This document shows positions 8,109 to 17,191 of a stretch of 64,000 bases of DNA, piece after piece (the first letter of the stretch is position 1; each line of letters opens with the position of its first letter). A program made the position numbers and the translations under genes. The notes beneath the pieces were generated by a model. The model was not told the DNA's origin. It made no database searches and saw only the letters and a program-made list of their open reading frames with translations. Source of the DNA: Microbispora siamensis (GTDB lineage: Bacteria > Actinomycetota > Actinomycetes > Streptosporangiales > Streptosporangiaceae); contig NZ_BOOF01000023.1 of NCBI RefSeq assembly GCF_016863095.1, positions 80,432 to 144,431 on the forward strand, given 5' to 3'.

Positions 8109-9327
8109 CGACGGTGGTCGCGGTGGCCGGGTCGGCCGTACGCGGCTGGAAGCCGCGCGCGAGCAGGATGACCGCGGCGGCGAGGACGAGCGGCGCGGCG
8201 AAGGCGACGCGGAAGCCGGAGGCGTCGGCGAGGCCGCCGACGAGCGCGGCTCCGACGATGAACCCCACGTAGTTGAACATGTTGACCCGGGCGATCGCCA
8301 CGCCCGTGCCGGCCGGGTCGAGGCGGCCGGCCGCGGAGAACGACTGCGGGGCGACGACGGACAGGCCGATCCCGGTGAGCGCGAAGCCCGCGATCGCCAG
8401 CGGCACCGTCGGCGCCGCCACGATCGCGACGAAGCCCAGCGTCGCGACGGAGCCCCCGGCGCGCACGATGGCCGCCGGGCCCCACCTGCGCACCGCGAAG
8501 TCGCCGCCGACGCGCACCAGGAACGTGGTGAGCTGGTAGGCCCCCAGGGCCAGCGGGATCACGGTCGCCGAGGCGTGCAGGACCTTGTCCATGAAGACGG
8601 TGCCGAAGTTGGAGACCGACGAGTCGCCGACGTAGAGGAACGCCATCGCGAGGCAGAGGGGGATGATCGGGCGCCACGCGGCCCCGGCCGGCCTGCCCGC
8701 GCCTGCCCCCGCGCCCGCGTCCCGGGCCGCGGATACCCGGTGCTCCTCCTCTGGCCGGTAGAGCCAGAGCGAGGAGAGGACGGCGAGGGCGGCGGCCGGG
8801 ACCAGGGCGATCGCGAACGTGACGGGCAGGCCGAGGCCGAGCGTGGCCGCCGCGGAGGCCCACAGCGACCCGACGACCGCCGCCACGCTCCACAGCGCGT
8901 GGAACCCGGTGAGCACCGCCCGGCCGTACTCGCGTTCGACCGCGACGCCCTGCATGTTCATGCCCGCGTCCACCCCGCCGAGGCCGAGGCCGAACAGGAC
9001 GTTGGCCGCCACCAGCATGGGGACGTTCGGGGCGAGGCCCGCGAGCACGACGGCGGCGCAGGCGAGCGGTTGCACCAGGCGGAGGATCAGGCGGCTGCCC
9101 CACCGGGACGCGGCGGCCCCGGCGAGCGCGCTCCCGGCCCCCGCGATCACCGGGACGACGAGGAGCAGGATGGTCAGCTCGCCGTCCGACAGGCCGTGCT
9201 TCTTCTGCAGGGCCGCCACCTGGGTGAGCAGCGTGGCGAAGGTGAGGCCCTGGACGAAGAACACCGCGAACGTGGCGAGTCGCGCCTGCCGGTCGCGAGA
9301 AGTAGGCACCGTGTCCTCTGCCGGCAT
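8098..9327 (-). CDS. MFS transporter
   Basis: A 409-residue polytopic protein with about 12 transmembrane helices, of the sugar/drug-efflux type of the major facilitator superfamily. The N-terminal half has a long charged loop after helix 6 (YRPEEEHRVSAARD). The ATG follows GGAGG at good spacing. It lies convergent with MocR and upstream of, but apart from, the LuxR gene. Substrate unknown. Confidence 0.88.
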   Translation of the reverse strand: MPAEDTVPTSRDRQARLATFAVFFVQGLTFATLLTQVAALQKKHGLSDGELTILLLVVPVIAGAGSALAGAAASRWGSRLILRLVQPLACAAVVLAGLAPNVPMLVAANVLFGLGLGGVDAGMNMQGVAVEREYGRAVLTGFHALWSVAAVVGSLWASAAATLGLGLPVTFAIALVPAAALAVLSSLWLYRPEEEHRVSAARDAGAGAGAGRPAGAAWRPIIPLCLAMAFLYVGDSSVSNFGTVFMDKVLHASATVIPLALGAYQLTTFLVRVGGDFAVRRWGPAAIVRAGGSVATLGFVAIVAAPTVPLAIAGFALTGIGLSVVAPQSFSAAGRLDPAGTGVAIARVNMFNYVGFIVGAALVGGLADASGFRVAFAAPLVLAAAVILLARGFQPRTADPATATTVVTP

Positions 9328-9410
9328 CGCACGCCTCCAGGAACATGAGGGGGGTTCAAGTTTTCGTCAGCGTAGGAGCCGTCACCCGCCCGGTCAATGG
9401 GGTGCGCCGG

Positions 9411-11801
9411 TCAGGACCGGCCGCCTGCCTCGCGTGCGGCCATCCAGGCGGCGATCTGGGCCCGGGAGGCGAAGCCGAGCTTGTCCAGGATGTGCTCGAC
9501 GTGACCCTCCACGGTGCGCTGCGAGATGACGAGGGCGGAGGCGATCTCCTTGTTGCTCCGTCCCTGGGCGATCAGCTCGGCGATCTCCCGCTCCCGCCGG
9601 GTGAGCGGGGACGGCTCGGCCGCGGAGACCGTCGTCGCGGGGCGCCCGGGCGGCGTGGGCTCCGCCTCCACGACCGTCTCGTCCTGGCGGGGGCGCCCGC
9701 CCTCGGCCCGGTCGCCGAGCGCCTCCTCGATCGCCTCGTCCGGCGTCATCCGGCGGCCCCGGCGCAGCTCCAGGCCGAGAGCCTTGTCGCCCATCCTGCT
9801 CCGGAGCGTGGACAGACAGTTCTCGTGGAACTCGGCGAACCGCTTGACCCTGGTCGGGGTCAGGCCCATCGTGCGTCCGAGTTCCTCGACGGCTCCCAGG
9901 AGCCGCGCGGCGTCCGCGTCACGGCCTTTCCCCGTGAGGAGCCAGGCGAGCGTCTGCAGGTTCGTCGCGGCGTTCAGCCGGTCGCCGAAGTCGCGGCCCA
10001 GAGCCAGCCCCTCGCGCGCCAGCGCGGTCGCCCGCTCGTCGTCGCCGCACTGCCACAGGTAGATCGCGAAGATCGTCAGGGCCCAGGCCCGGCCGACCCG
10101 CTCCCCGTGGCTGCTGGTCAGCTCGATGCTCCGCTCGAACAGTTCCGTCGCGCGCTCGCGGTCGCCGAGCTGGCCCAATGTCGCCGCCAGCGTGGTCAGG
10201 GACATCAGTATCCCGCTCTTGTGCCCCGCGGCCTCCTGTTCGACGAGGGCCAGGTTCAGCAGTTCGGCGCAGCTCGGGTAGTCGCCCCTGTAGTGCGCCG
10301 CCAGCCCGGCGATCAGGGACGCGTGCGCCAGGATCTCCGAATCGCCCAGTTCCTCGGCCAGCGCCCGGCCCTCGTCGAGAAGGGGCAGGCCCGCCGCGGC
10401 GTCCCCCTGCGTGAGCGCCATGAAGGCGTCGGAGAGCAGCGCGCGGGCGCGCAACTCCGTGCGTTCCGTCGCCGCCGCCAGCATGCGGTCGAGCCAGTGG
10501 CGACCCTCGTTGTAGAAGGCGTTGGTTACCCAGTAGGGCTCGGTGAGCAGGGTCGCCATGCGCAGCCCGGCCTCCGCCTCGCAGGGCTCCTGCAGGCAGA
10601 AGTCCATCGCGGCACGCAGGTTCGCCTGCTCCAGGTTCAGCCGCCTGGACCAGGAGAACTGGTCGGGGCCGAACCACTCGGCGGCGGCCTGCCCCACCAG
10701 CAGGAGATAGTGGTCCCGGTGCCGCCGCTGGAGCGACCGGCGCTCCGCCGGCTCGCCGAGCCGCTTGCGGCAGAACTCGCGCAGGGTGTCGAGCATGCGG
10801 TAGCGGACCGCGCCGGCGTGCTCCTCCCGCAGCAGCAGCGACTTGTCCAGCAGCGCGTCGAGCAGGTCGAGCACGTCGTCGCGCTCGATGCCGCCGCCGG
10901 TGCACACCGCCTCGACGGCGTCCAGGTCGAAGTGCGAGGGGAAGATCGACAACCGGGTCCACAGCGTCTGCTCGGCGCCGGGCAGCAACTGGAAACTCCA
11001 GTCGACCAGCGCGTGCAGGGTCTGCTGACGCGGCACCGCCGTACTGCTGCCTCCGGTGAGCAGGCGGTATCGGTCGCGCAGGCGCTCGACGAGCGCGTTC
11101 ACCGACAGGGCCCGCAGCCGCACCGCGGCGAGCTCGATGGCCAGGGGGATGCCGTCGAGCTGGCGGCACAGCTCGGCGACGGCCGCGTGGTTGTCCTCGG
11201 TGACGGTGAAGCCGGGCAGGACCGCCGCCGCCCGTTCCGTCAGCAGGCTGATCCCGTCGTACAACTCCAGCGACCTGCGGGTGAGCGGCCGGCCCGGCTC
11301 GGGGACGGGCAGCGGCGAGATCTTCATCTGGTGCTCGCCGGTGATGCCGAGCGACTGCCGGCTCGTCGCGAGGACGCGCAGCTCGGGAGCCGCGCGCAGG
11401 AGCCGGTCGGCGAGCACGGCGCAGGCGTCCCGCAGGTGCTCGCAGTTGTCCAGCACGAGCAGGGTCCGCTGCGTGGACAGCACCTGCTCCAGCGCGTCCA
11501 CCGGGCCGGCCGCCGACTCGTCCCGTACGCCCATGGTCGACGCCACCGTCTCCGCCACGAGCGCGGGATCGGTGACGGTGCTCAGGTCCACCAGCCAGAC
11601 GCTGTCGAACGCGCGGCGCTGCTCGGCGGCCGCCCGCAGGGCCAGCCGGGTCTTGCCGACGCCGCCCACTCCCGTGAGGGTCACCAGGCGCGACGCCGCA
11701 AGCAGCCGCCTGATCTCGGCCAGCTCACGCCGCCGGCCGACGAAACTCGTCAGGTCGGCCGGAAGGTTGCCGACCTGCCGTGTCACCGCCCCCGCGACCA
11801 C
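9411..11801 (-). CDS. LuxR-family transcriptional regulator with NB-ARC-like ATPase
   Basis: A 796-residue protein. An NTPase domain has Walker A GVGGVGKT (residues 44-51) and Walker B LLVLDNCEH. A winged-helix stretch and tetratricopeptide-like helices (about 380-690) follow, then a C-terminal LuxR helix-turn-helix (LTRREREIAELIAQG...SNKEIA...TVEGHVEHIL). This is the large ATPase/LuxR type common in actinomycetes, usually an activator; its target is not evident. It starts with GTG; TAGCGT on the minus strand (11813-11808) lies 6 bases upstream, so the message is probably leaderless. Confidence 0.92.
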   Translation of the reverse strand: MVAGAVTRQVGNLPADLTSFVGRRRELAEIRRLLAASRLVTLTGVGGVGKTRLALRAAAEQRRAFDSVWLVDLSTVTDPALVAETVASTMGVRDESAAGPVDALEQVLSTQRTLLVLDNCEHLRDACAVLADRLLRAAPELRVLATSRQSLGITGEHQMKISPLPVPEPGRPLTRRSLELYDGISLLTERAAAVLPGFTVTEDNHAAVAELCRQLDGIPLAIELAAVRLRALSVNALVERLRDRYRLLTGGSSTAVPRQQTLHALVDWSFQLLPGAEQTLWTRLSIFPSHFDLDAVEAVCTGGGIERDDVLDLLDALLDKSLLLREEHAGAVRYRMLDTLREFCRKRLGEPAERRSLQRRHRDHYLLLVGQAAAEWFGPDQFSWSRRLNLEQANLRAAMDFCLQEPCEAEAGLRMATLLTEPYWVTNAFYNEGRHWLDRMLAAATERTELRARALLSDAFMALTQGDAAAGLPLLDEGRALAEELGDSEILAHASLIAGLAAHYRGDYPSCAELLNLALVEQEAAGHKSGILMSLTTLAATLGQLGDRERATELFERSIELTSSHGERVGRAWALTIFAIYLWQCGDDERATALAREGLALGRDFGDRLNAATNLQTLAWLLTGKGRDADAARLLGAVEELGRTMGLTPTRVKRFAEFHENCLSTLRSRMGDKALGLELRRGRRMTPDEAIEEALGDRAEGGRPRQDETVVEAEPTPPGRPATTVSAAEPSPLTRREREIAELIAQGRSNKEIASALVISQRTVEGHVEHILDKLGFASRAQIAAWMAAREAGGRS

Positions 11802-11905
11802 CTCCTCACGCTAAGCGGCCACGAAGTCCCCGGTCAACGTGGGGTGGACGTCGCGTGTCGCGTCGCATGGTGACCGTCGTGCGGGGAGCGCATACTCTCG
11901 ATGGT

Positions 11906-12553
11906 GTGAGCAGCAGCGAGTCCTCAGCCGTGAAGTGGATCTCCGCCTTCCTCTCGCCGCGCACTCCGGACACGCCCGACCCCTCCGTGCTGCGGGCCTC
12001 CGACGCCGATCGGGAGCGGATCGTCGAGGTGCTCGCGGACGCCGTCACCGACGGGCGGCTCACGCCGCTGGAGCACGAGGAACGGGTGGAGCGCGTCTGG
12101 GCCGCGCGGACCCTCGGCGAGCTGGCCGAGCTGACCGTGGACCTGCTGCCGCCGGAGAGCCAGCCGTTCCGGATGGACAGCCGTCCCGTCACCGCCTTCT
12201 TCCGTACGGAGACCCGTGGCGGCCGGTGGGTCGTGCCCTCCCAGGTGCCGGTGACGTCCCTGGGCGGCACGGTCACGATGGACCTGTGCGAGGCGCTGCT
12301 CCAGTCGCGGCACGTGGTGGTGCAGCTCGCGGTCATGGCCGGCACGGTCAACCTGACGGTCCCCGAGGGCGTGCGAATCGTGACCGCCCCGGACGCCCGC
12401 GTGCGGTCGCTCAGGAACGAGGTGCGGCTCCCGCCGGGCGCGGCCGACTTCGCGCCGGACGCGCCCGTGATCGAGCTCGCCGGGTTCGTCTTCGGCGGCA
12501 AGGTCGTCGCCCGCTCGCCGAAGCGCCCCCGCCGCCGCCTGTTCGGCCGTTGA
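11906..12553 (+). CDS. DUF1707 (SHOCT-like) domain protein
   Basis: A 215-residue protein with the DUF1707 signature LRASDADRERIVEVL...GRLTPLEHEERV near residues 25-75, followed by a beta-rich domain resembling the cell-wall-active-antibiotics-response fold (VPVTSLGGTVTMDL). DUF1707 proteins are common actinobacterial proteins of uncertain role. GTG at 11906 is preferred because the -10-like TACTCT (11893-11898) lies 7 bases upstream. An ATG at 11867 would add 13 residues but places that box inside the gene. Confidence 0.8.
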   Translation: MSSSESSAVKWISAFLSPRTPDTPDPSVLRASDADRERIVEVLADAVTDGRLTPLEHEERVERVWAARTLGELAELTVDLLPPESQPFRMDSRPVTAFFRTETRGGRWVVPSQVPVTSLGGTVTMDLCEALLQSRHVVVQLAVMAGTVNLTVPEGVRIVTAPDARVRSLRNEVRLPPGAADFAPDAPVIELAGFVFGGKVVARSPKRPRRRLFGR

Positions 12554-12555
12554 GG

Positions 12556-12615
12556 TCCCAGACGGCGGTGTCCCACACGCCGGTGTCCCAGACGGCGGTG
12601 TCTCAGACGGCGGTG
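12556..12615. repeat. Four tandem 15-bp repeats overlapping the end of glpX
   Basis: Units TCCCAGACGGCGGTG at 12556-12570, 12571-12585 (two changes), 12586-12600 and 12601-12615 (one change). The last unit encodes the end of GlpX, including its stop codon, so the array is the glpX 3' end copied three times into the gap before the convergent DUF1707 gene. Confidence 0.9.
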
Positions 12616-13631
12616 TCGAAGTTGATGGCGCTGTAGGCGCCGAGCTTCCAGAGCTGGTGCTCGCTTTCGATCTTCCGGATCGTGCCCGACCGTCCCCGCA
12701 TGACGAGGGAGTGCGTCACCGCCGCGCCGCCCTGGAACCGCACGCCGTGCATCAGCTCGCCGTCGGTGATGCCCGTCGCGGCGAAGAACACGTCGTCGGA
12801 GCGTACGAGGTCGTCGGTGGTGAGCACCTGACCGAGGTCGAGCCCGGCGTCGAGGGCCTTGAGGCGCTCTTCCTCGTCGCGCGGCCACAGCTTGCCCTGG
12901 ATGACGCCGCCCATGCACTTGAGCGCGCAGGCGGCGACGATGCCCTCGGGCGTGCCGCCGATGCCGAGCATCAGGTCGACACCGGTGCCGTTGCGCGCCG
13001 CCATGATCGCGCCGGCCACGTCGCCGTCGGTGATGAAACGGATCCGGGCGCCGGTCTCCCGGATCTCCTTGACGATCCGCTCGTGCCGGGGCCGGTCCAG
13101 GATCACCACGGTGACGTCGGACGGCTTGGCGCCCTTGGCCCGCGCCACGGCGCGGATGTTGTCGGCCACCGGGGCGTCGATGTCCACATGATCGGCGGCC
13201 TGCGGGCCCGTGACGAGCTTCTCCATGTAGAAGACCGCCGACGGGTCGTACATCGAGCCGCGCTCGCTGACCGCGATCACCGAGATCGCGTTGTTCATGC
13301 CGAGCGCGCACAGCCGGGTGCCGTCGATCGGGTCCACGGCCACGTCGCACTCGGGGCCGGTCCCGTCGCCGACCTCCTCGCCGTTGTACAGCATCGGGGC
13401 GTTGTCCTTCTCGCCCTCGCCGATCACCACGACGCCCTTCATCGAGACCGTGTTGATCAGTTGGCGCATGGCGTTCACGGCGGCGCCGTCCGCCCCGTTC
13501 TTGTCGCCGCGTCCCACCCAGCGGGCGGCCGCCATCGCCGCCGCCTCGGTCACCCTGACCAGTTCCAGAGCCAGGTTGCGGTCGGGTGCGCGTTCCCCCG
13601 TCGCCAGAGCGGCCGGTACGTGATCAGCCAT
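12603..13631 (-). CDS. glpX: Class II fructose-1,6-bisphosphatase
   Basis: A 342-residue GlpX-type phosphatase that removes the 1-phosphate of fructose-1,6-bisphosphate in gluconeogenesis. Metal and substrate motifs are visible: GEGEKDNAP and DPIDGTR in the N-terminal half, and GIGGTPEG further on. The length matches the mycobacterial enzyme Rv1099c. The ATG at 13631 follows AAAGGGG. In actinobacteria glpX is the main FBPase and lies near a fumarase and a DUF4245 gene, as here, although regulator genes are interposed. Confidence 0.96.
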   Translation of the reverse strand: MADHVPAALATGERAPDRNLALELVRVTEAAAMAAARWVGRGDKNGADGAAVNAMRQLINTVSMKGVVVIGEGEKDNAPMLYNGEEVGDGTGPECDVAVDPIDGTRLCALGMNNAISVIAVSERGSMYDPSAVFYMEKLVTGPQAADHVDIDAPVADNIRAVARAKGAKPSDVTVVILDRPRHERIVKEIRETGARIRFITDGDVAGAIMAARNGTGVDLMLGIGGTPEGIVAACALKCMGGVIQGKLWPRDEEERLKALDAGLDLGQVLTTDDLVRSDDVFFAATGITDGELMHGVRFQGGAAVTHSLVMRGRSGTIRKIESEHQLWKLGAYSAINFDTAV

Positions 13632-13776
13632 TGATCCCCTTTAGGTAGGTGCCGTTCTAGCGATCGTAGTTCGCGAAGCCGTTCTTGTCCGATTGGTCTG
13701 AACCTGTTGGGCCAGGTAGGAGGCCATTTGCGGTCGCGGACCCCCGGAACGGACGGCTCGGAGATATCGTCGCCGC

Positions 13777-14370
13777 ATGAGCGGCGACACCGAACGACCA
13801 GTGACGATGCGCACATCGGAGCGCGGTGCGGCGACCCGGGGAGCCCTCCTGGACGCCGCCAAGGAGACGTTCATCACGAGCGGCTTCGCCGAGGCGGGCG
13901 TCACCGACGTCGTGGCCAGGGCCGGCGCCAGCGTCGGCAGCCTGTACCACCACTTCTCCGGCAAGGCCGACCTCTACCTGACGCTGTTCGAGGAGTTCCA
14001 GAAGCGGCAGACCCAGCGCACCCGGCAGGCCGTGCAGGAGGCCCGGGCGGCCGGGGAGACCGACCCGATGCCCCAGTTCCTCGCCGCAGCGCGGGCCTAC
14101 CTGGAGGGCTGCCTCGCCGAGCGCGATCTCGCCGCGCTCTTCCTGCGCGGCGACGCGCCGCCCGGGTTCGAGGTCATCATGCGCGACCGGCTCCGGCAGT
14201 GGGCCAGGCGCACCGCGGCGCTGTTCGAGCACGAGGACGCCCTGGTCGTCGTCGTCACCGGCGCCCTGGCGGCCGTCGTGCAGGAGGTCACGCTGTCCGA
14301 CGACCCGGAGCAGGCCCGGAGGATGGCCGAGGACGCTCTTCGCATCATCGGCGATATTCGGCACCCGTGA
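13777..14370 (+). CDS. TetR-family regulator
   Basis: A 197-residue regulator with an N-terminal TetR helix-turn-helix (residues about 18-62, containing GVTDVVARAGASVGSLYHHF) and a divergent all-helical ligand domain. TATCGT (13765-13770) is 6 bases before the ATG, indicating leaderless expression. It is divergent from glpX (145 bases) and 46 bases upstream of the DUF4245 gene. The target is unknown; autoregulation or control of glpX is possible. Confidence 0.9.
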   Translation: MSGDTERPVTMRTSERGAATRGALLDAAKETFITSGFAEAGVTDVVARAGASVGSLYHHFSGKADLYLTLFEEFQKRQTQRTRQAVQEARAAGETDPMPQFLAAARAYLEGCLAERDLAALFLRGDAPPGFEVIMRDRLRQWARRTAALFEHEDALVVVVTGALAAVVQEVTLSDDPEQARRMAEDALRIIGDIRHP

Positions 14371-14416
14371 AGGCCGGTACGGCCACCGCCCGCTCCACCG
14401 ACTAATCTCGCATTAC

Positions 14417-14965
14417 GTGGGACGATTCACCCAGGGACTCTACGGCTACGCGTTCGCGCTCCTCGTCTGCCTCGCCGCCGTCGGAGCGTTCCTGCTCATC
14501 ACGCCGCAGAGCCGCACGGAGCACATCCCCCGGGTGGACTTCTCCATCGACCGGGTCAACGCGGCGCGCACGGCGCCGTACGAGATCGTCGCCCCGAGCC
14601 GGGTGCTGCCCGACTGGGTGCCCAACAGCTCGTCGCTGACCGAGAAGAACGGCGCCGTGACGTGGCGGCTGGGGTTCGCGACCGCCAAGCGGCAGCACGC
14701 CATGCTCGCCCAGAGCGACGAGAGGCCGTCCGCGGACTTCGTGAACCGCATGGCCAACACCGACAAGCCCGGCGGGAGCCGCCAGATCGACGGCGTGACC
14801 TGGGAGGAGCGGTTCCGCCAGGACAAGAACCAGCGGACGCTGGTCCGCGTCTTCCCCGATCACGCGGTGGTCGTCACCGGAACGGCCGACTGGGACGAGC
14901 TGACCGCCCTCGTGCGGACCCTCGCCCCCCAGGCCAAGCCCTCTCCGGCGCCGTCGGCGGGCTGA
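14417..14965 (+). CDS. DUF4245 membrane-anchored protein
   Basis: A 182-residue protein with one N-terminal transmembrane helix (residues about 9-29) and an extracytoplasmic DUF4245 domain (PYEIVAPSRVLPDWVPNSS...WRLGF). Family members, such as M. tuberculosis Rv1100, are found beside glpX; function unknown. It starts with GTG; TAATCT (14403-14408) is 8 bases upstream, suggesting leaderless translation. Confidence 0.88.
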   Translation: MGRFTQGLYGYAFALLVCLAAVGAFLLITPQSRTEHIPRVDFSIDRVNAARTAPYEIVAPSRVLPDWVPNSSSLTEKNGAVTWRLGFATAKRQHAMLAQSDERPSADFVNRMANTDKPGGSRQIDGVTWEERFRQDKNQRTLVRVFPDHAVVVTGTADWDELTALVRTLAPQAKPSPAPSAG

Positions 14966-14983
14966 ACCCAGATCCCGGAATGC

Positions 14984-15550
14984 TCACGCCGGCTGAACGC
15001 AGCCGTACACGATGACCTCGGCCATGTTCTGGACGATGTCCCTGCTGATGTGCTCCGGCGGCGCGCTGACCAGGGTGAACAGCGCGCCGCCGTAGAGCGC
15101 GATCATGGCGGGGATCTTCTCGCGTGGAATGTCGAGGCCGAGTTCTTCGTGGTGCCCGGCGGTGACCAGCGATGCCGTGTCCTGCAGGCCCGCGAGAGCC
15201 GAGGCGAGCGCCGGCCGGCGCGCGGCCTCCAGTTGCAGTTCGAAGATCGCCAGATAGCGGCTGCGCAGCGTGGTCGCCGCTGTGAGCAACGATTCCGTCA
15301 GTAGGTCGACCAGCGTCGCGGGCTGCTTGACGGCCCGGTCGGTGTCCGCGTGATGCAACTCGGCGATGCGCTCCGCGGCGGCCATCAGCAGCGCTTCCCG
15401 GGTGCGGAAGTAGTTGGAAGCCGTTCCCGGCGGGAGGTCCGCCGCTTTCTCCACCGCCCGGTGGGTCAGGCCGTGCACGCCCGACGACGCCAGCAGTTCG
15501 ATCGCGGCATCGGTCAGGGCTTGCCGACGGGCCGGATTAGTGGGTGGCAT
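14984..15550 (-). CDS. TetR-family regulator of the adjacent monooxygenase
   Basis: A 188-residue TetR protein with helix-turn-helix GVHGLTHRAVEKAADLPPGTASNYF near residues 23-48. It is divergent from the FAD monooxygenase gene (58-base gap), the usual layout for a local repressor. On the minus strand TAGCAT (15562-15557) lies 6 bases before the ATG. A perfect CGTACTAGTACG palindrome in the gap is its likely operator. Confidence 0.9.
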   Translation of the reverse strand: MPPTNPARRQALTDAAIELLASSGVHGLTHRAVEKAADLPPGTASNYFRTREALLMAAAERIAELHHADTDRAVKQPATLVDLLTESLLTAATTLRSRYLAIFELQLEAARRPALASALAGLQDTASLVTAGHHEELGLDIPREKIPAMIALYGGALFTLVSAPPEHISRDIVQNMAEVIVYGCVQPA

Positions 15551-15556
15551 GGCAAA

Positions 15557-15608
15557 ATGCTACCAATAGCCGTACTAGTACGATCGTAGTGAATGAGCAG
15601 GAGGTCTC
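15557..15608. promoter_or_regulatory. TetR operator and promoter region
   Basis: CGTACTAGTACG (15571-15582) is a perfect 12-bp palindrome, overlapped by ACGATCGT (15580-15587). It lies between the tetR -10 (15557-15562) and the monooxygenase ribosome site AGGAGG (15599-15604), so binding could block both genes. Confidence 0.6.
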
Positions 15609-16754
15609 ATGAGGATCGTGGTGGTCGGCGCCGGGCTCGGAGGAGTGGCGGCCGCGGTGGGACTGCATCGCGCGGGCCACGAGGTGACACTCGTCGAACG
15701 GGCCGCCGAGCTGCGGGAAGCGGGCACCGGGATCGTGGTCATGCCCAACGGGCTGCGCGCGCTGGACGCGCTGGGGCTTGGTGAAGAGGTCCGCGGGCAC
15801 GTCGTGCACACGACCCGCGGGGGATTACGGGACTGGCGCGGACGGCCGCTGCTGGTCACCGACCTTGGCCAGGCCCAGCAGGTGGTCCTGACCCCCGCCA
15901 TGATCAACCGAGCGGAACTGCACCGAGCGCTGCGCGCCCCGCTGCCTCCCGGCCTGGTGCGGACCGCGACCTCGGTCGAGCGTCTGCAGCCCGACTCCAC
16001 CGGGGTCACCGTGATCAGCGAAGGTGAGCCCGTCGCGAGAGCGGACGCCGTGATCGCGGCCGACGGCATCGGCAGCACGCTGCGCGCACAGCTCTTCCCC
16101 GGTCACCCCGGGCTGCGGCGCACCGGCCGGATGGACCTGCGCGGGATGTTGCCCCGCCCTCCCGGCATGGCACCGGACCTGCTCACCAGCCAGTTGGTCG
16201 ACCGCCGCAGTGGGGCGATGTTCGGCCTGTTCCCGGTCGGGGAGGACCGCCTGTACTGGTTCACCGACTCCGTCCTGCACGGCACGCCGCCAGGCGCGGA
16301 CGAGGCACGCCGGCAGATGCTGTCCCTGATGGCCGACTGGCACCCCCTCGTCACGGCACTGATCGAGGCCACCTCGCCCGACGACATCTACGTCGACCCG
16401 ATCGCCCGCCTGGCCGAACCCTTGCCCTCGTTCGCGACCGGCAGGATCGCGCTCCTCGGCGACGCCGCGCACGCAATGTCACCCGACCTCGGCCAGGGCG
16501 CCAGCCAGGCATTCGAAGACGCCGCCGCGCTGACCCACCACCTGGCCGACGCGGAGCCGGCGGATGTCGCCCAGCGGCTCCTCCGCTACGACGCCGAGCG
16601 CAGACCCGGCGCCAACCGCATGATGCTGGCGGCGGCCCGGCAGTCGAGGCTGACCTCCCAGACCGGCATCGCCGCGTGGCTGCGCGACATGCTGCTGCGC
16701 GCCGTACCGTCCCGGCTGGCCACCCGGCAGCTTGCCGCCCTCTGGCAGGTTTAG
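15609..16754 (+). CDS. FAD-dependent monooxygenase
   Basis: A 381-residue group A flavoprotein hydroxylase. The N-terminal Rossmann motif is VVVGAGLGGVAAAVGL, with the acidic ribose-binding residue in TLVERA. A DG-type motif appears as AADGIGSTLR, and the FAD phosphate motif is GRIALLGDAAHAMSPDLGQGASQ. These enzymes use NAD(P)H and oxygen to hydroxylate aromatic compounds, often in detoxification or antibiotic modification. Strong AGGAGG precedes the ATG. Control by the divergent TetR is likely; the substrate is unknown. Confidence 0.92.
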   Translation: MRIVVVGAGLGGVAAAVGLHRAGHEVTLVERAAELREAGTGIVVMPNGLRALDALGLGEEVRGHVVHTTRGGLRDWRGRPLLVTDLGQAQQVVLTPAMINRAELHRALRAPLPPGLVRTATSVERLQPDSTGVTVISEGEPVARADAVIAADGIGSTLRAQLFPGHPGLRRTGRMDLRGMLPRPPGMAPDLLTSQLVDRRSGAMFGLFPVGEDRLYWFTDSVLHGTPPGADEARRQMLSLMADWHPLVTALIEATSPDDIYVDPIARLAEPLPSFATGRIALLGDAAHAMSPDLGQGASQAFEDAAALTHHLADAEPADVAQRLLRYDAERRPGANRMMLAAARQSRLTSQTGIAAWLRDMLLRAVPSRLATRQLAALWQV

Positions 16755-16780
16755 ACGAGCAAGTCCGGAGTGGCCCGGAG

Positions 16781-17056
16781 TCAGAAGGGGGCCTCCTCGG
16801 GACCGTTCGGCTGGGGCTCCTGGCGCTGGGCCATCGCGGCGGCCAGCTTGGCGCGGGCGCCCTGGAGCCATTCCTCGCAGATCGCCGCCAGCCGCTCTCC
16901 CCGCTCCCACAGCTCTATCGACTGCTCCAGCGTGAGCCCGCCGGTCTCCAGACGGCGCACCACCTCGGTCAGCTCCTCGCGGGCCTGCTCGTACGACGGG
17001 GTCTGCTTGTCCGACGGGGTCTGCTTGTCCGACGGGGTCTGCTTGTCCTCAGCCAC
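16781..17056 (-). CDS. xseB: Exodeoxyribonuclease VII small subunit
   Basis: A 91-residue protein whose body (from YEQAREELTEVVRRLE) is the XseB helical hairpin, which binds XseA to form exonuclease VII. The N-terminus is extended by three exact DKQTPS repeats encoded by 18-bp tandem repeats. GTG start; TAAGGT (minus strand, 17068-17063) lies 6 bases upstream, so the message is probably leaderless. It is separated from xseA by the divergent asnB gene, an unusual break of a normally tight pair. Confidence 0.95.
   Translation of the reverse strand: MAEDKQTPSDKQTPSDKQTPSYEQAREELTEVVRRLETGGLTLEQSIELWERGERLAAICEEWLQGARAKLAAAMAQRQEPQPNGPEEAPF
16994..17047. repeat. Three perfect 18-bp tandem repeats in the 5' end of xseB
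   Basis: CGACGGGGTCTGCTTGTC occurs at 16994-17011, 17012-17029 and 17030-17047. It encodes DKQTPS three times. Being a multiple of three, the copy number can change without a frameshift. Confidence 0.95.
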
Positions 17057-17126
17057 GTCCCCACCTTAGAGGCCGCGACCGACACTCCGTGGCCTCTTAG
17101 GTGCTGTCCCATTTGGGCATAAATCG

Positions 17127-17161
17127 GATGGTTCGTCCGTTACTTAGATGTACTAACCATC
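17127..17161. promoter_or_regulatory. Inverted repeat upstream of asnB
   Basis: GATGGTT (17127-17133) and AACCATC (17155-17161) are perfect 7-bp arms 21 bases apart in the AT-richer leader of asnB. This is a possible operator or leader hairpin; the long loop argues for a protein site. Low certainty. Confidence 0.3.
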
Positions 17162-17191
17162 TTCGGGGGCGATGATCGGGGGGTCATCTTC

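Noticed and set aside
9345..11873. 842-codon plus-strand frame opposite the LuxR gene
   Set aside because: Its translation is Arg/Gly/Gln-rich with no domain, while the opposite strand has complete Walker and LuxR motifs.
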